From NCBI GenBank assembly GCA_964384595.1, contig CAYLLY010000007.1, positions 1 through 52,544 on the forward strand: a stretch of 52,544 nucleotides of DNA, written 5' to 3'. A program made the translations under genes and the position numbers. The stretch is from SCTG01 sp964384595. Lineage in GTDB: Bacteria; Nitrospirota; Nitrospiria; Nitrospirales; NS-4. The notes under the pieces were generated by a model, which saw only the letters and a program-made list of their open reading frames with translations, did no database searches and was not told the origin of the DNA. Shown one piece after another: positions 13,167 to 23,838 of the stretch (positions are counted from its first letter, which is position 1; every line of letters begins with the position of its first letter).

Positions 13167-15920
13167 GTGGAAAAATCCTACGATCCGAAACAGGTTGAGA
13201 CACGCTGGTACCGGACCTGGTCCGAACGCGGCTATTTCCATGCCTCCGTGGCGGCGGAAGGCCGTCCCTACGTGATCGTCATTCCGCCTCCCAACATCAC
13301 CGGCTCATTGCATATGGGGCACGCCCTGAACAACACGATCCAGGACATCCTGATCCGCTGGCGCCGGATGCAGGGCCTGAACGCCTTGTGGGTGCCGGGG
13401 ACCGACCATGCGGGCATCGCCACGCAGAACGTCGTGGAGAAGCAGTTGCTGGCGGAAGCCGCCTCGCGCGACAAACTGGGCCGGGACCGTTTCATCCAGA
13501 GGGTCTGGGAGTGGAAAGCGCAATTGGGCGGCACGATCATCGAGCAGCTCAAACGGCTGGGGTCGTCGTGTGACTGGGATCGGTTGCGGTTCACGATGGA
13601 CGACGGCCTGTCCAAGGCCGTGCGCGAAGTGTTCGTCCGGCTTCATGAAGACGGCCTGATTTATCGCGGGAAGCGGCTGATCAACTGGTGCCCCCGCTGC
13701 CTCACGGCCCTCTCCGATATCGAGGTGGAACATGCAGACACCGCCGGCAAGCTCTACCACATTCGCTACCCTCTTGCGGACGATCCGGCAACGCATCTGA
13801 CTGTCGCGACGACGCGGCCTGAAACCATGCTGGGGGACACCGGCGTGGCCGTTCATCCCGAAGACCCTCGCTACAACCGCTTTATCGGAAAGAGCGTCGC
13901 GCTGCCCCTGACCCAACGCTGCGTCCCGATTGTGGGAGACCCCATTCTCGTGGACCGGGAATTCGGCACCGGCGCGGTCAAGATCACGCCCGCCCATGAC
14001 TTCAACGACTTCGAGGCGGGGCTCCGCCACGATCTTGCCCGGCTGGCCGTCTTCGATCAGCACGCGCGCATGGATGCGTCAGGTTTGCGTGAAGCGCACG
14101 TGGAAGAGGCGCTCCGCGAGCGCCTCACGTCCCAGCCGGTCCAGAAGGCGCGGGCCCTTGTGGTCGAAGCGCTGGAGAACGGAGGATTCCTGGCCAAGGT
14201 CGAGGACCACGCCATGGCGCTCGGCAAATGCTACCGCTGCAAGACGGTAGTGGAGCCCTATCTCTCGCCGCAGTGGTTCGTGAAGATCCAGCCGCTCGCC
14301 GAGCCGGCGATCAAGGCCGTCGAATCGGGACAGATCCGTCTGATTCCAGAGCAGTGGACGAACAACTACCTCGGCTGGATGCGGGACATCAAGGACTGGT
14401 GCATCTCGCGGCAGATCTGGTGGGGCCATCAGATCCCGGCCTGGTACTGTCGGAACTGTAACGCGGAGTCCATTCTCGAGACCATTTCGCCCAAGTCCTT
14501 GACGATCACGTCTGAGGCCAAGCCCATGGTGGCCCGAACGGCGCCCTCTCACTGTCCGGATTGCGGCCAACATGACTTCGTCCGTGATCCCGACGTCCTG
14601 GACACGTGGTTTTCCTCCGCGCTCTGGCCGTTCTCGACGCTGGGCTGGCCGGACCAGACCCCCGAGCTCAAAAAGTTCTACCCCACGTCCACGTTGGTCA
14701 CCGGGTTCGACATCCTCTTCTTCTGGGTCGCGCGGATGATCATGATGGGCCTCAGGTTCATGGGACCGGCCCCCTTCAAGGACGTCTATATCCACGCCCT
14801 GGTGCGGGACGCCGAAGGCCAGAAGATGAGCAAGTCCAAGGGGAACGTGATCGATCCCTTGGCGGTGATGGACAAGTACGGCACCGACGCTTTGCGGTTC
14901 ACGCTCGCCGCGATGGCCTCACCGGGCCGGGACATCAAGCTCTCGGAAGAGCGGATCGAGGGCTACCGCAACTTCGCCAACAAACTCTGGAACGCCGCCC
15001 GGTTCATCCTGATGAACCTGGAAGGCCCTCGCGCAGAAGCCCCGTTGGCCGAGCGGCCCATCCCCGACCGCTGGATCATGAGCCGGCTCCACCGGTGCAT
15101 CGGGGACGTCAACCGCTCGCTGGAGGAATACCGGTTTGACGAAGCGTCGAACGCCGCCTATCACTTCATCTGGAACGAGTACTGTGATTGGTATGTGGAA
15201 CTCGCCAAACCCGCACTTGCCGACAAGGAATCCCGGAACGCCGCGCTCACACGTACGACCCTGGTGGAGAGCTTCGAGGCCCTCTTGCGCCTGTTGCATC
15301 CCTTCATGCCATTCATCACTGAGGAAATCTGGCAGACGATTCCGCACACAGGCGACAGCATCATGGTCGCACAATATCCGCAAGCGGACTCACGCCTGGA
15401 AGATCCGGCAGCCGAGCGTGAGATCGCCATCATTCAGAGCGTCGTCTCAGGCGTGCGCGACATCCGTGGAGCCCACGGGATCACACTCGCGAAGAAGCTG
15501 CCTGCGCTCGTTCAAGCCGACAACGAAGCGCTCGAGCGTCACTTCGCAGCACACTATACGACAATAACCACGCTCGCGGGCCTCAGTGACCTGAAGGCCG
15601 GAAAAGAAGTGCAGCCGCCCAGTCAGGCAGCTTCGGCGGCGATTACTCTTCCCGACGGAGGCCTTGCCCAGCTATACGTGGACACGGCTGGCCTCATTGA
15701 CGTCGGTAAGGAAAAAGCCAGGATCGAGAAGCGCCTGAAAGAACTCACTACTCAAATGGAACAGGATGAAAAGAAACTCTCGAAGCCGGACTTTGTTGCG
15801 AAAGTGCCCCCGGATGTCTTGAAGAAAACAAAAGCGCGTCACGAGGAGTGCAAGGCCGAGCACGACAAGCTGTCCGCTGAGCTTCGCCGTTTCGGCGAAA
15901 TGGGCGGAGACGCAGCGTGA
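13167..15920 (+). CDS. valS: Valine--tRNA ligase
   Basis: 917 residues, a full-length class Ia synthetase charging tRNA-Val with valine in the cytoplasm. The Rossmann ATP-site motif is HMGH (residues 49-52) and the second signature KMSKS is near residue 553. The editing (CP1) domain lies between, with VATTRPETMLGD and the GTGAVKITPAHD strand. Cysteine pairs (YRCK, CRNC, CPDC) suggest zinc-binding knuckles. The C-terminus is the antiparallel coiled coil typical of ValRS (EKARIEKRLKELTTQ to the end). The start is GTG. The stop overlaps the GTG of nadC (GTGA). Confidence 0.97.
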   Translation: MEKSYDPKQVETRWYRTWSERGYFHASVAAEGRPYVIVIPPPNITGSLHMGHALNNTIQDILIRWRRMQGLNALWVPGTDHAGIATQNVVEKQLLAEAASRDKLGRDRFIQRVWEWKAQLGGTIIEQLKRLGSSCDWDRLRFTMDDGLSKAVREVFVRLHEDGLIYRGKRLINWCPRCLTALSDIEVEHADTAGKLYHIRYPLADDPATHLTVATTRPETMLGDTGVAVHPEDPRYNRFIGKSVALPLTQRCVPIVGDPILVDREFGTGAVKITPAHDFNDFEAGLRHDLARLAVFDQHARMDASGLREAHVEEALRERLTSQPVQKARALVVEALENGGFLAKVEDHAMALGKCYRCKTVVEPYLSPQWFVKIQPLAEPAIKAVESGQIRLIPEQWTNNYLGWMRDIKDWCISRQIWWGHQIPAWYCRNCNAESILETISPKSLTITSEAKPMVARTAPSHCPDCGQHDFVRDPDVLDTWFSSALWPFSTLGWPDQTPELKKFYPTSTLVTGFDILFFWVARMIMMGLRFMGPAPFKDVYIHALVRDAEGQKMSKSKGNVIDPLAVMDKYGTDALRFTLAAMASPGRDIKLSEERIEGYRNFANKLWNAARFILMNLEGPRAEAPLAERPIPDRWIMSRLHRCIGDVNRSLEEYRFDEASNAAYHFIWNEYCDWYVELAKPALADKESRNAALTRTTLVESFEALLRLLHPFMPFITEEIWQTIPHTGDSIMVAQYPQADSRLEDPAAEREIAIIQSVVSGVRDIRGAHGITLAKKLPALVQADNEALERHFAAHYTTITTLAGLSDLKAGKEVQPPSQAASAAITLPDGGLAQLYVDTAGLIDVGKEKARIEKRLKELTTQMEQDEKKLSKPDFVAKVPPDVLKKTKARHEECKAEHDKLSAELRRFGEMGGDAA

Positions 15921-16753
15921 ACATTCGCGACATCGTCGCCAGGGCTCTGGCCGAAGACTTCGGCGCGGGGGATGTGACCACGCAGTCGCTCTTTCCTGAA
16001 GGCGTCCCCGCCGTCGGAACGGTCGTCGCCGAGGAATGTGAGGGGCTTGTCGTCGCCGGCCTGGCCGTCGCCGTCGAAGTCTTCCGGCAAGTGGACCCGT
16101 CCCTGGCATGCGCTCCGAACGTCGCGGACGGCGATCGAGTCCCGCGCGGAGCCACGGTGCTCACCGTCACCGGCGATGGCCGTTCCGTCCTGAAAGGCGA
16201 GCGCGTGGCCTTGAATTTCCTTCAGCGGCTGTCCGGAATCGCCACCCTCACGGCGAAGTTCTGCGAGGCCGTGAAAGGCACCCGCGCCCGCATCCTGGAC
16301 ACCAGAAAAACGACGCCGGGCCTGCGGGCGCTGGAAAAATGGGCCGTCACGCTCGGCGGCGGCCACAACCACCGCTCCAGCCTGGCGGACGGCATTCTCA
16401 TCAAGGACAACCACCTCGCCCTGGCAGGCGGCGATATCGCGCGCGCGTGCAGACTGGCCCGCGAGCGGGCGCCCCACGGGCTGAAAATCGAAGCCGAGGT
16501 TCGGACGCTCGAGGACGTGCGGGCCGCGCTCGACGGAGGCGCCGACATCATCCTTTTGGACAACATGGACGTGCCGTCGATCCGAAAGGCCGTCGAGCAG
16601 GTTAAAGGCCGTGCCGTTATCGAAGTGTCCGGCGGTGTATCCCTGACCAACGTCCTGGAGATCGCCGCCGCGGGACCGGACTATATTTCCGTCGGCGCGC
16701 TCACGCACTCGGCACCGGCCTCCAACCTCAGCATGGATATCGTCCCGCGGTGA
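15917..16753 (+). CDS. nadC: Nicotinate-nucleotide pyrophosphorylase (carboxylating)
   Basis: 278 residues. It converts quinolinate and PRPP to nicotinate mononucleotide, CO2 and pyrophosphate in NAD synthesis. The N-terminal alpha/beta part has ALAEDFGAGDVTTQ, and the barrel has the signature strand ILDTRKTTPGLRALEKWAV with the substrate-binding Arg/Lys/Thr, then GGGHNHRSSLADGILIKDNH (20 residues), EAEVRTLEDV and the late IEVSGGV and YISVGALTHS. Length and motifs are those of the family. The start is GTG overlapping the valS stop, and its own stop overlaps birA in the same way, so valS, nadC and birA are tightly coupled. Confidence 0.96.
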   Translation: MNIRDIVARALAEDFGAGDVTTQSLFPEGVPAVGTVVAEECEGLVVAGLAVAVEVFRQVDPSLACAPNVADGDRVPRGATVLTVTGDGRSVLKGERVALNFLQRLSGIATLTAKFCEAVKGTRARILDTRKTTPGLRALEKWAVTLGGGHNHRSSLADGILIKDNHLALAGGDIARACRLARERAPHGLKIEAEVRTLEDVRAALDGGADIILLDNMDVPSIRKAVEQVKGRAVIEVSGGVSLTNVLEIAAAGPDYISVGALTHSAPASNLSMDIVPR

Positions 16754-17574
16754 CCACACCGTCCGCTTCCCCCCTCTCGCTCGAAACAATCCGCGAGTAC
16801 CTGAACACCCGTGCGATCGGCGCGACCCTCTCCGTCCACGAGGAGGTGGACTCGACGAACCGCCTCCTGGCCGACCTCGCGCGCGCGGGCGCCTCGCACG
16901 GCACCGTCGTGGCCGCCGAGTCCCAGACGGCAGGCCGCGGACGGCTAGGGCGCCCATGGGTCTCTCCCCCCGGCGTGAACCTGTACGCCTCCATCCTGTT
17001 GACGCCAGCAACCACATCGAGCGCGCTCACCTGGATTCCTCTGCTGGCCGCGGTCGCGGTCGTACGAGCAATCAAGGCCCTGATCGGCCTCTCCCTCGAG
17101 GTGAAATGGCCGAACGACGTGCTTGCTTCACGGGACGGAGAGGGACGCAAGCTGGCCGGCATCCTGGTTGAAGCAATCAGCAGTGATCAGGCAGGAGAAA
17201 AAGCCGTGGCGGTCGGGATCGGCATCAACGTGAACATGCCGGCCGAGGCGTTCCCGGAAGACCTGCGCTCCTCCGCCACGTCACTCTTGATTGAAACCGG
17301 CCACCCCATCGAACGCGCTCCTCTCCTGGCGGCGTTGCTCGGCGAGGTGGAATGTCTGTACGATGAACTCTGCGAACACGGGCCCGGAGCGATCGCGATC
17401 AACTACCGAAGCCTCTGCGGCACCCTGGGACGGCAGGTTCGGATCGAGTTGGCCGGGAGCGGTCAGGTCGAAGGCACAGCCGAAGGGCTCGCGCCTGACG
17501 GCGCGCTACGCTTGAGAATCGGCGAAGGGAAAATCCTCGAAATCCGGGCCGGCGATGTCGTACACTTACGGTGA
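16750..17574 (+). CDS. birA: Biotin--[acetyl-CoA-carboxylase] ligase, monofunctional
   Basis: 274 residues. It makes biotinyl-AMP and transfers biotin to the carrier-protein lysine of biotin-dependent carboxylases. Motifs: HEEVDSTNRLL, the glycine/arginine ATP-biotin loop AGRGRLGRPW, LKWPNDV-type motif (VKWPNDVLAS), KLAGILVE and VGIGINVNM, then the small SH3-like C-terminal domain. The N-terminal winged-helix found in E. coli BirA is missing, so it should not repress biotin genes itself. GTG start, 4-nt overlap with nadC. Confidence 0.95.
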   Translation: MTTPSASPLSLETIREYLNTRAIGATLSVHEEVDSTNRLLADLARAGASHGTVVAAESQTAGRGRLGRPWVSPPGVNLYASILLTPATTSSALTWIPLLAAVAVVRAIKALIGLSLEVKWPNDVLASRDGEGRKLAGILVEAISSDQAGEKAVAVGIGINVNMPAEAFPEDLRSSATSLLIETGHPIERAPLLAALLGEVECLYDELCEHGPGAIAINYRSLCGTLGRQVRIELAGSGQVEGTAEGLAPDGALRLRIGEGKILEIRAGDVVHLR

Positions 17575-17578
17575 CTTT

Positions 17579-18349
17579 ATGCTACTCGCGATCGACATCG
17601 GGAACACGAACATCGTCTGGGGCGTCTTCGACGGCGACAAGCTCGTCGCCGACTGGCGCATAGGCACTGACCACTCCAAGACGACCGACGAGTACGCCAT
17701 CCTCCTGCTGGATCTCCTGCGGGTGGAAGGCATCGGCCCGGCACGCGTGGACGGCGTCATCCTGTCCAGCGTCGTTCCCCCGCTGACGCCTCAGTTCGAG
17801 GAACTGGCCGAGCTCTACTTTCACTGCCTGCCGCTGATCGTCTCCGCCGAACTGGAAACGGGATTGACCATCAAATACGCCAACCCACTCGAAGTGGGAA
17901 GCGACCGGATCGTCAACGCGGCGGCGGCCTACCGCCAGTACGGAGGCCCCATCATCATCGTCGATTTCGGCACCGCCACCACCTTCTGCGCGGTCACGGC
18001 CGACGGCGAGTATCTGGGCGGCGCGATTGCTCCAGGACTCCGGATTTCCGCCGAGGCTCTCTATGCCCGGGCCGCTAAACTTCCCAAGATTGAGCTGGCC
18101 CGTCCCAAGTCCGCAATCGGCCGGGATACCGTGTCCAGCATGCAGGCCGGCCTGGTGTTCGGCTATGCCGGGCTGGTGGATGAACTCGTGCGCCGGATCC
18201 AGCAAGAGTTGGGCCGGGACTGCTTCGTCTTGGCGACCGGTGGCCTCGCAGGGCTCATCGCGCCGGAGGCCCATTCGATCCGTGCGGTTCGGCCGAACCT
18301 GACCCTTGAAGGCCTTGCCCTCCTGTACGCCCTGAACAGACCTTCCTGA
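17579..18349 (+). CDS. coaX: Type III pantothenate kinase
   Basis: 256 residues from ATG 17579, four bases after the birA stop. It phosphorylates pantothenate in the first step of coenzyme A synthesis. Type III hallmarks of the ASKHA fold: LLAIDIGNTNIVWGVF (phosphate-1 loop), the YANPLEVGSDRIVNAAAA segment with the catalytic Asp in GSDRI, VDFGTATTFCAV (phosphate-2 loop), GGAIAPGL and the adenosine loop LATGGLAGLI. An upstream in-frame GTG/ATG (17555) would overlap birA and adds residues not seen in the family. It is the last gene of the valS-nadC-birA-coaX run: two cofactor ligases or kinases linked with a tRNA synthetase. Confidence 0.96.
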   Translation: MLLAIDIGNTNIVWGVFDGDKLVADWRIGTDHSKTTDEYAILLLDLLRVEGIGPARVDGVILSSVVPPLTPQFEELAELYFHCLPLIVSAELETGLTIKYANPLEVGSDRIVNAAAAYRQYGGPIIIVDFGTATTFCAVTADGEYLGGAIAPGLRISAEALYARAAKLPKIELARPKSAIGRDTVSSMQAGLVFGYAGLVDELVRRIQQELGRDCFVLATGGLAGLIAPEAHSIRAVRPNLTLEGLALLYALNRPS

Positions 18350-18395
18350 CCCCGCCGTTCACTGAAAGAATTTCCAGGAAACACCGCTTCTTGGC

Positions 18396-18423
18396 TTGAT
18401 TATGGGCGCAGCATGGCTACTCT
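18396..18423 (+). promoter_or_regulatory. Candidate promoter of grpE-dnaK-dnaJ
   Basis: TTGATT (18396-18401), 16 nt, TACTCT (18418-18423), about 30 nt before the grpE ATG. I see no CIRCE inverted repeat (TTAGCACTC-type) in this 104-nt gap, and the heat-shock sigma consensus is not matched, so control by HrcA or sigma-32 is not supported from the sequence. Confidence 0.35.
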
Positions 18424-18453
18424 ACAAAGCTGAAACGCAGCGGGACCGGTGCG

Positions 18454-19032
18454 ATGAAAAAATCATCTGAAAAAACAAGCGAGTGCGAGAACTCCAGGAG
18501 TACGGATTCACCCGGCGAGGAAGCCGGACAATCTCCCCCGAGTCCCGATGAAAAAGACTCTGTGGCCGCCGTTGATGAACTCAAAGCCGTCCAAGACCGT
18601 TACCTGCGATTGGCCGCCGAGTTCGAGAATTACAAGAGGCGGGCCCAGAAGGATCAGGCGGAGTACACCAAGTACGCCAACGAACGGCTTCTGAAGGACA
18701 TGCTGACTGTTCTGGACAATCTGCAGCGAGCGCTGCAGCACGCGCAACAGCCCGGCGGCACCAACGGCCTGGTTCAGGGCGTCGAACTGACGTGCAAGCA
18801 TTACGTCGAGACCCTCAGCCGGCACGGCGTCAAAGAGATCCCCAGCGTGGGGCTCCCCTTCGATCCCACCGTTCATCAGGCCGTCGCCTTGGTCGATGCC
18901 CAGGAAGGACAAGCGCCGAACACGATCGTGGCGGAACACGAAAAGGGCTATTATCTGTATGACCGCGTCCTGCGTCCGGCCATGGTCACGGTGGCCACAC
19001 TGAACAAGACCGCTGAGGACCAAGAAGGGTAG
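18454..19032 (+). CDS. grpE: Nucleotide exchange factor GrpE
   Basis: 192 residues. It releases ADP from DnaK to drive the chaperone cycle. The N-terminus is long, charged and likely disordered (to about residue 40), followed by the dimerising coiled coil (VDELKAVQDRYLRLAAEFEN, YKRRAQKDQAEY) and the C-terminal beta wing with the family signature PFDPTVHQAVALV and VAEHEKGYYLYDRVLRPAMVTV. It starts 18 nt before dnaK's ribosome-binding region and is followed by dnaK and dnaJ in the usual order. Confidence 0.97.
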   Translation: MKKSSEKTSECENSRSTDSPGEEAGQSPPSPDEKDSVAAVDELKAVQDRYLRLAAEFENYKRRAQKDQAEYTKYANERLLKDMLTVLDNLQRALQHAQQPGGTNGLVQGVELTCKHYVETLSRHGVKEIPSVGLPFDPTVHQAVALVDAQEGQAPNTIVAEHEKGYYLYDRVLRPAMVTVATLNKTAEDQEG

Positions 19033-19050
19033 AAGGGAAGGAGAGAGCAC

Positions 19051-20991
<1,941 letters not shown>

Positions 20992-21013
20992 TCGTGGCTC
21001 GCCTTGACGCGCC

Positions 21014-22129
21014 ATGGCCGCAACGGTGAAACGCGACTATTACGAGACCCTCGGCGTCGACCGGAACGCCAGCGAGGAGGAGCTCAAGAAAGCCTACCGC
21101 AGGCTCGCGCGCCAGCACCATCCCGACACCCACTCGGGCGAAAAGGAGAAAAAAGCCGCCGAGGAGAAGTTCAAGGAAATCAACGAGGCCTACGCCGTCC
21201 TCAGCGACCAGGACAAGCGCCGGCGCTATGACGCATTCGGCCACGCCGACGGCGCGCAGGGCTTTGAGGGATTCGGCCAGGGCGGGTTCGGCGACGTTTT
21301 CAACGACATCTTCGAAGACTTTTTCGGAGGACGACAGGGCGGGCAGCGGGTCTTTCGCGGCGCCGACATCGAATACCGCCTGACGCTGGCCTTCGAAGAC
21401 GCGGTGTACGGCAAAGAGGTCTCCCTGAAGATTCCCCGGTGGGAGACCTGCAAAGTATGCCGGGGCAGCGGCGCCCAGAGCCCCGACCATGTCAAGACCT
21501 GCCAGAGCTGCAAGGGCGCCGGCCAGCTCCGGTTCCAGCAGGGCTTCTTCACCATCAACAAAACGTGCGGGCGGTGCCAGGGCTCCGGTCACACCATCAC
21601 CGCCTACTGTCCGACGTGCCGCGGCCAGCAGCGGGTGCGGACGGAACGCGTCCTGAACGTGCACATCCCGGCCGGCGTCGAAACCGGCACGCGCCTTCGC
21701 TTGGCGAACGAAGGCGAGCTGGGCGAAAACGGCGGCCCCCCCGGCGACCTCTACGTGCTGATGAACGTCACGGCGCATCCCCTGTTCACCCGCAAGGGGA
21801 ACGACATTATCTGCGAGGTGCCCATCAGCTTCGCCGTGGCCGCGCTCGGCGCCAAGATCAAGGTGCCGACGTTGAACGGGGAGCAGACGGTCATCAAGAT
21901 CGGGCCGGGCACCCAGCACGACAAGATCTTCCGGCTCAAGGGCCTGGGGGCTCCCAGCCTGCGGGGCAACGGGACCGGCGATCAGCTCATCCGCGTGAAA
22001 GTCGAGATCCCCGCCAAGCTGACCCCGAAGCAGAAAGAGCTCCTGGAAGAATTCGCCAAGGCCGGCGGCGAGTCGCTCGACGCCGAAGGCAGCGGCCTCG
22101 TCGACAAGATGAAGAACCTGTTCGAGTAG
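21014..22129 (+). CDS. dnaJ: Chaperone protein DnaJ (Hsp40, type I)
   Basis: 371 residues. It delivers substrates to DnaK and stimulates its ATPase. J-domain at residues 5-75 with the essential HPD in QHHPDTHSG, a Gly/Phe-rich linker (GFEGFGQGGFGDVF), four CxxCxGxG-type zinc repeats (CKVCRGSG, CQSCKGAG, CGRCQGSG, CPTCRGQQ) and a C-terminal substrate-binding domain. The last repeat has Gln-Gln in place of the final Gly pair but keeps both cysteines. It starts 22 nt after dnaK, completing grpE-dnaK-dnaJ. Confidence 0.98.
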   Translation: MAATVKRDYYETLGVDRNASEEELKKAYRRLARQHHPDTHSGEKEKKAAEEKFKEINEAYAVLSDQDKRRRYDAFGHADGAQGFEGFGQGGFGDVFNDIFEDFFGGRQGGQRVFRGADIEYRLTLAFEDAVYGKEVSLKIPRWETCKVCRGSGAQSPDHVKTCQSCKGAGQLRFQQGFFTINKTCGRCQGSGHTITAYCPTCRGQQRVRTERVLNVHIPAGVETGTRLRLANEGELGENGGPPGDLYVLMNVTAHPLFTRKGNDIICEVPISFAVAALGAKIKVPTLNGEQTVIKIGPGTQHDKIFRLKGLGAPSLRGNGTGDQLIRVKVEIPAKLTPKQKELLEEFAKAGGESLDAEGSGLVDKMKNLFE

Positions 22130-22147
22130 CCCGGACTCTCCGGCTTC

Positions 22148-22888
22148 ATGCCTGTTTTCTTCATCGAGCGGGAGGCCATTGAGGGAGAAACGGTCTCCAT
22201 CACCGGCCCACTGGCCCGCCACTTGAAGGGAAGCCTCCGCACACATCCCGGCGAGAACGTCTGGCTCGCGGAAGCGGGCGGCCCGCGCTACGAGGTCCGG
22301 ATCACCGCCGCGGACCGCGACCGCCTGACCGGCCGGGTCCTTTCCGCAACCCCTCTTCCTCCCCCACGTCTCCCGCGCATCACGGTGGGGGTCGCCCTCA
22401 TCAAAGGCGACGGCATGGAATGGGCGATCCAGAAAGCGACCGAGTTCGGCGCGGCCCGACTGGTCCCTCTCATCACCGCCAGAACCGTCGTGCGCCCCAA
22501 CGCCACGCGCGCCAGCCATCAGACACGGCGCTGGCAGAGCATCGCCCTGGAGGCCGCGCAGCAGAGCATGCAGTGGGACGTGCCGACCGTGGCGGAGCTG
22601 GAATCATTCGACGCCTGGTGCGCCGCACCCGATACAAGCGCCTGCCGGCTGATCCTGTGGGAGAAACCGGGCGGACGATCGCTCCGTGACCGGCTCCGCG
22701 GGCAACCTCGTCCCGATTCCGTGACGCTGGCGGTCGGGCCGGAAGGCGGGTTCGTTCCCGGAGAGATCGAACTGGCGGAGCGGCATGGATTCGAAGCCGT
22801 CTCGCTGGGGACCCGGATTCTGCGGTCGGAGAGCGCCGTCCTCGCGGCGCTGGCCCTCGTGCAGTACGAATGGGGGGATCCGGGCTAG
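22148..22888 (+). CDS. rsmE: 16S rRNA (uracil-1498-N3)-methyltransferase
   Basis: 246 residues, SPOUT-class enzyme methylating U1498 of 16S rRNA. The N-terminal PUA-like part begins MPVFFIE and has HLKGSLRTHPGENVWL. The knot domain carries KGDGMEWAIQKATEFGAARLVPL, RWQSIALEAAQQSMQ, LAVGPEGGFVPGEIELA and LGTRILRSESAVLAALALVQ, all family signatures for the SAM-binding knot. It follows dnaJ by 18 nt, a common neighbour arrangement. The stop codon shares bases with the stop of the converging Ycf48-like gene (4-nt overlap). Confidence 0.96.
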   Translation: MPVFFIEREAIEGETVSITGPLARHLKGSLRTHPGENVWLAEAGGPRYEVRITAADRDRLTGRVLSATPLPPPRLPRITVGVALIKGDGMEWAIQKATEFGAARLVPLITARTVVRPNATRASHQTRRWQSIALEAAQQSMQWDVPTVAELESFDAWCAAPDTSACRLILWEKPGGRSLRDRLRGQPRPDSVTLAVGPEGGFVPGEIELAERHGFEAVSLGTRILRSESAVLAALALVQYEWGDPG

Positions 22889-23838
22889 GGAATCACGATC
22901 TTCACGATCGTGCCCTTGTCGCCCACCGCAATCCCCTGTTTCCCGTTCAGGAACACCGTCCCGTAGAGCGTGGTATGAGGGCCGCGTCCGTACGGAGCCC
23001 ATTTGAACCCTCCGTCCGTGGTTCTGAGTATGGTGCCCCGGTCCCCGACGACCCAGCCGTTCTTGAAGTCCGTGAACGCCATGCCCGTCAGGTCCGCCGG
23101 CTGGGGCAGGGACCGATCCTCCCACTTGGCGCCGCCATCAAGGCTCCGGAGAAGAACGCCCCCGTTGCCTGCAATCCAGCCGACCGTCGGATCGGGAAAG
23201 GCGATATCAAACAGGGTGCTGTGCGTCTGGCTGACCTGCGTCCCCCACGTGCGACCGCCGTCCTTCGTCGCCAGGACGGTGCCCAGCGCCCCCACCGCCC
23301 ACCCGACCTTTTCGTCCAGGAACAGGACGCTGTAGAGGTTGGCGCGGCTGCCGGTCGCCTGGTCCTGCCACGTGCTCCCACCGTCGTCGGTCGACAGGAT
23401 CGTTCCATCCGCGCCGGCGACCCACCCATGACGGGAGTCGAGGAACATGACGTCGAACAGGTTGGCGACGGTGCCGCTCTTGCGCGGCGTCCACCTGGCG
23501 CCGCCGTCCGTCGTCGCGAGCATCGTGCCGTTCGCCCCGACCGCCCAGCCCGTTTTCGGCGTGAGAAAGGCGATATCGTACAGGCTTTCCTGGCTTCCGC
23601 TCTTTTGCGGCTTCCAGGTCGCGCCGCCGTCCGCGGTCGCGAGAATCGTGCCGCCGCCGCCGACCACCCAGCCGGCCGACGGCGAGGCGAAGGCGACTCC
23701 ATACAACGTCAGGGTCGTCCCGCTCTTCACCACGCGCAGCGGTTCGGCGGCCCACGGAAGGGCGGCCGAGATCAGGCCGGCCGCTCCCGCGAGCGTCGCG
23801 ACGCCGACCGCGCGGAGCAATCCCCTGCTGTTCATCAC
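22885..23838 (-). CDS. Exported Ycf48-like beta-propeller protein
   Basis: 317 residues with a signal peptide (to about residue 30, ALPWAAEPL). The rest is six full and one closing repeat of about 42 residues with the plan G-W-x-V/A-G-x-x-G-T-I/V-L-x-T-x-D-G-G-x-x-W (for example GWVVGGGGTILATADGG). This is the pattern of the photosystem II assembly factor Ycf48 and related BNR/Asp-box propellers. Non-photosynthetic bacteria carry many such exported propellers with unknown partners. It starts at a GTG or the next ATG, overlapping the stop of the IPT/TIG gene, so the two are translationally coupled and probably work together at the cell surface or periplasm. Confidence 0.85.
   Translation of the reverse strand: MMNSRGLLRAVGVATLAGAAGLISAALPWAAEPLRVVKSGTTLTLYGVAFASPSAGWVVGGGGTILATADGGATWKPQKSGSQESLYDIAFLTPKTGWAVGANGTMLATTDGGARWTPRKSGTVANLFDVMFLDSRHGWVAGADGTILSTDDGGSTWQDQATGSRANLYSVLFLDEKVGWAVGALGTVLATKDGGRTWGTQVSQTHSTLFDIAFPDPTVGWIAGNGGVLLRSLDGGAKWEDRSLPQPADLTGMAFTDFKNGWVVGDRGTILRTTDGGFKWAPYGRGPHTTLYGTVFLNGKQGIAVGDKGTIVKIVIP

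Noticed and set aside
18350..18453. CIRCE operator or heat-shock sigma promoter before grpE
   Set aside because: Neither the nine-base inverted repeat nor the CTTGAA/CCCCAT pair is present.
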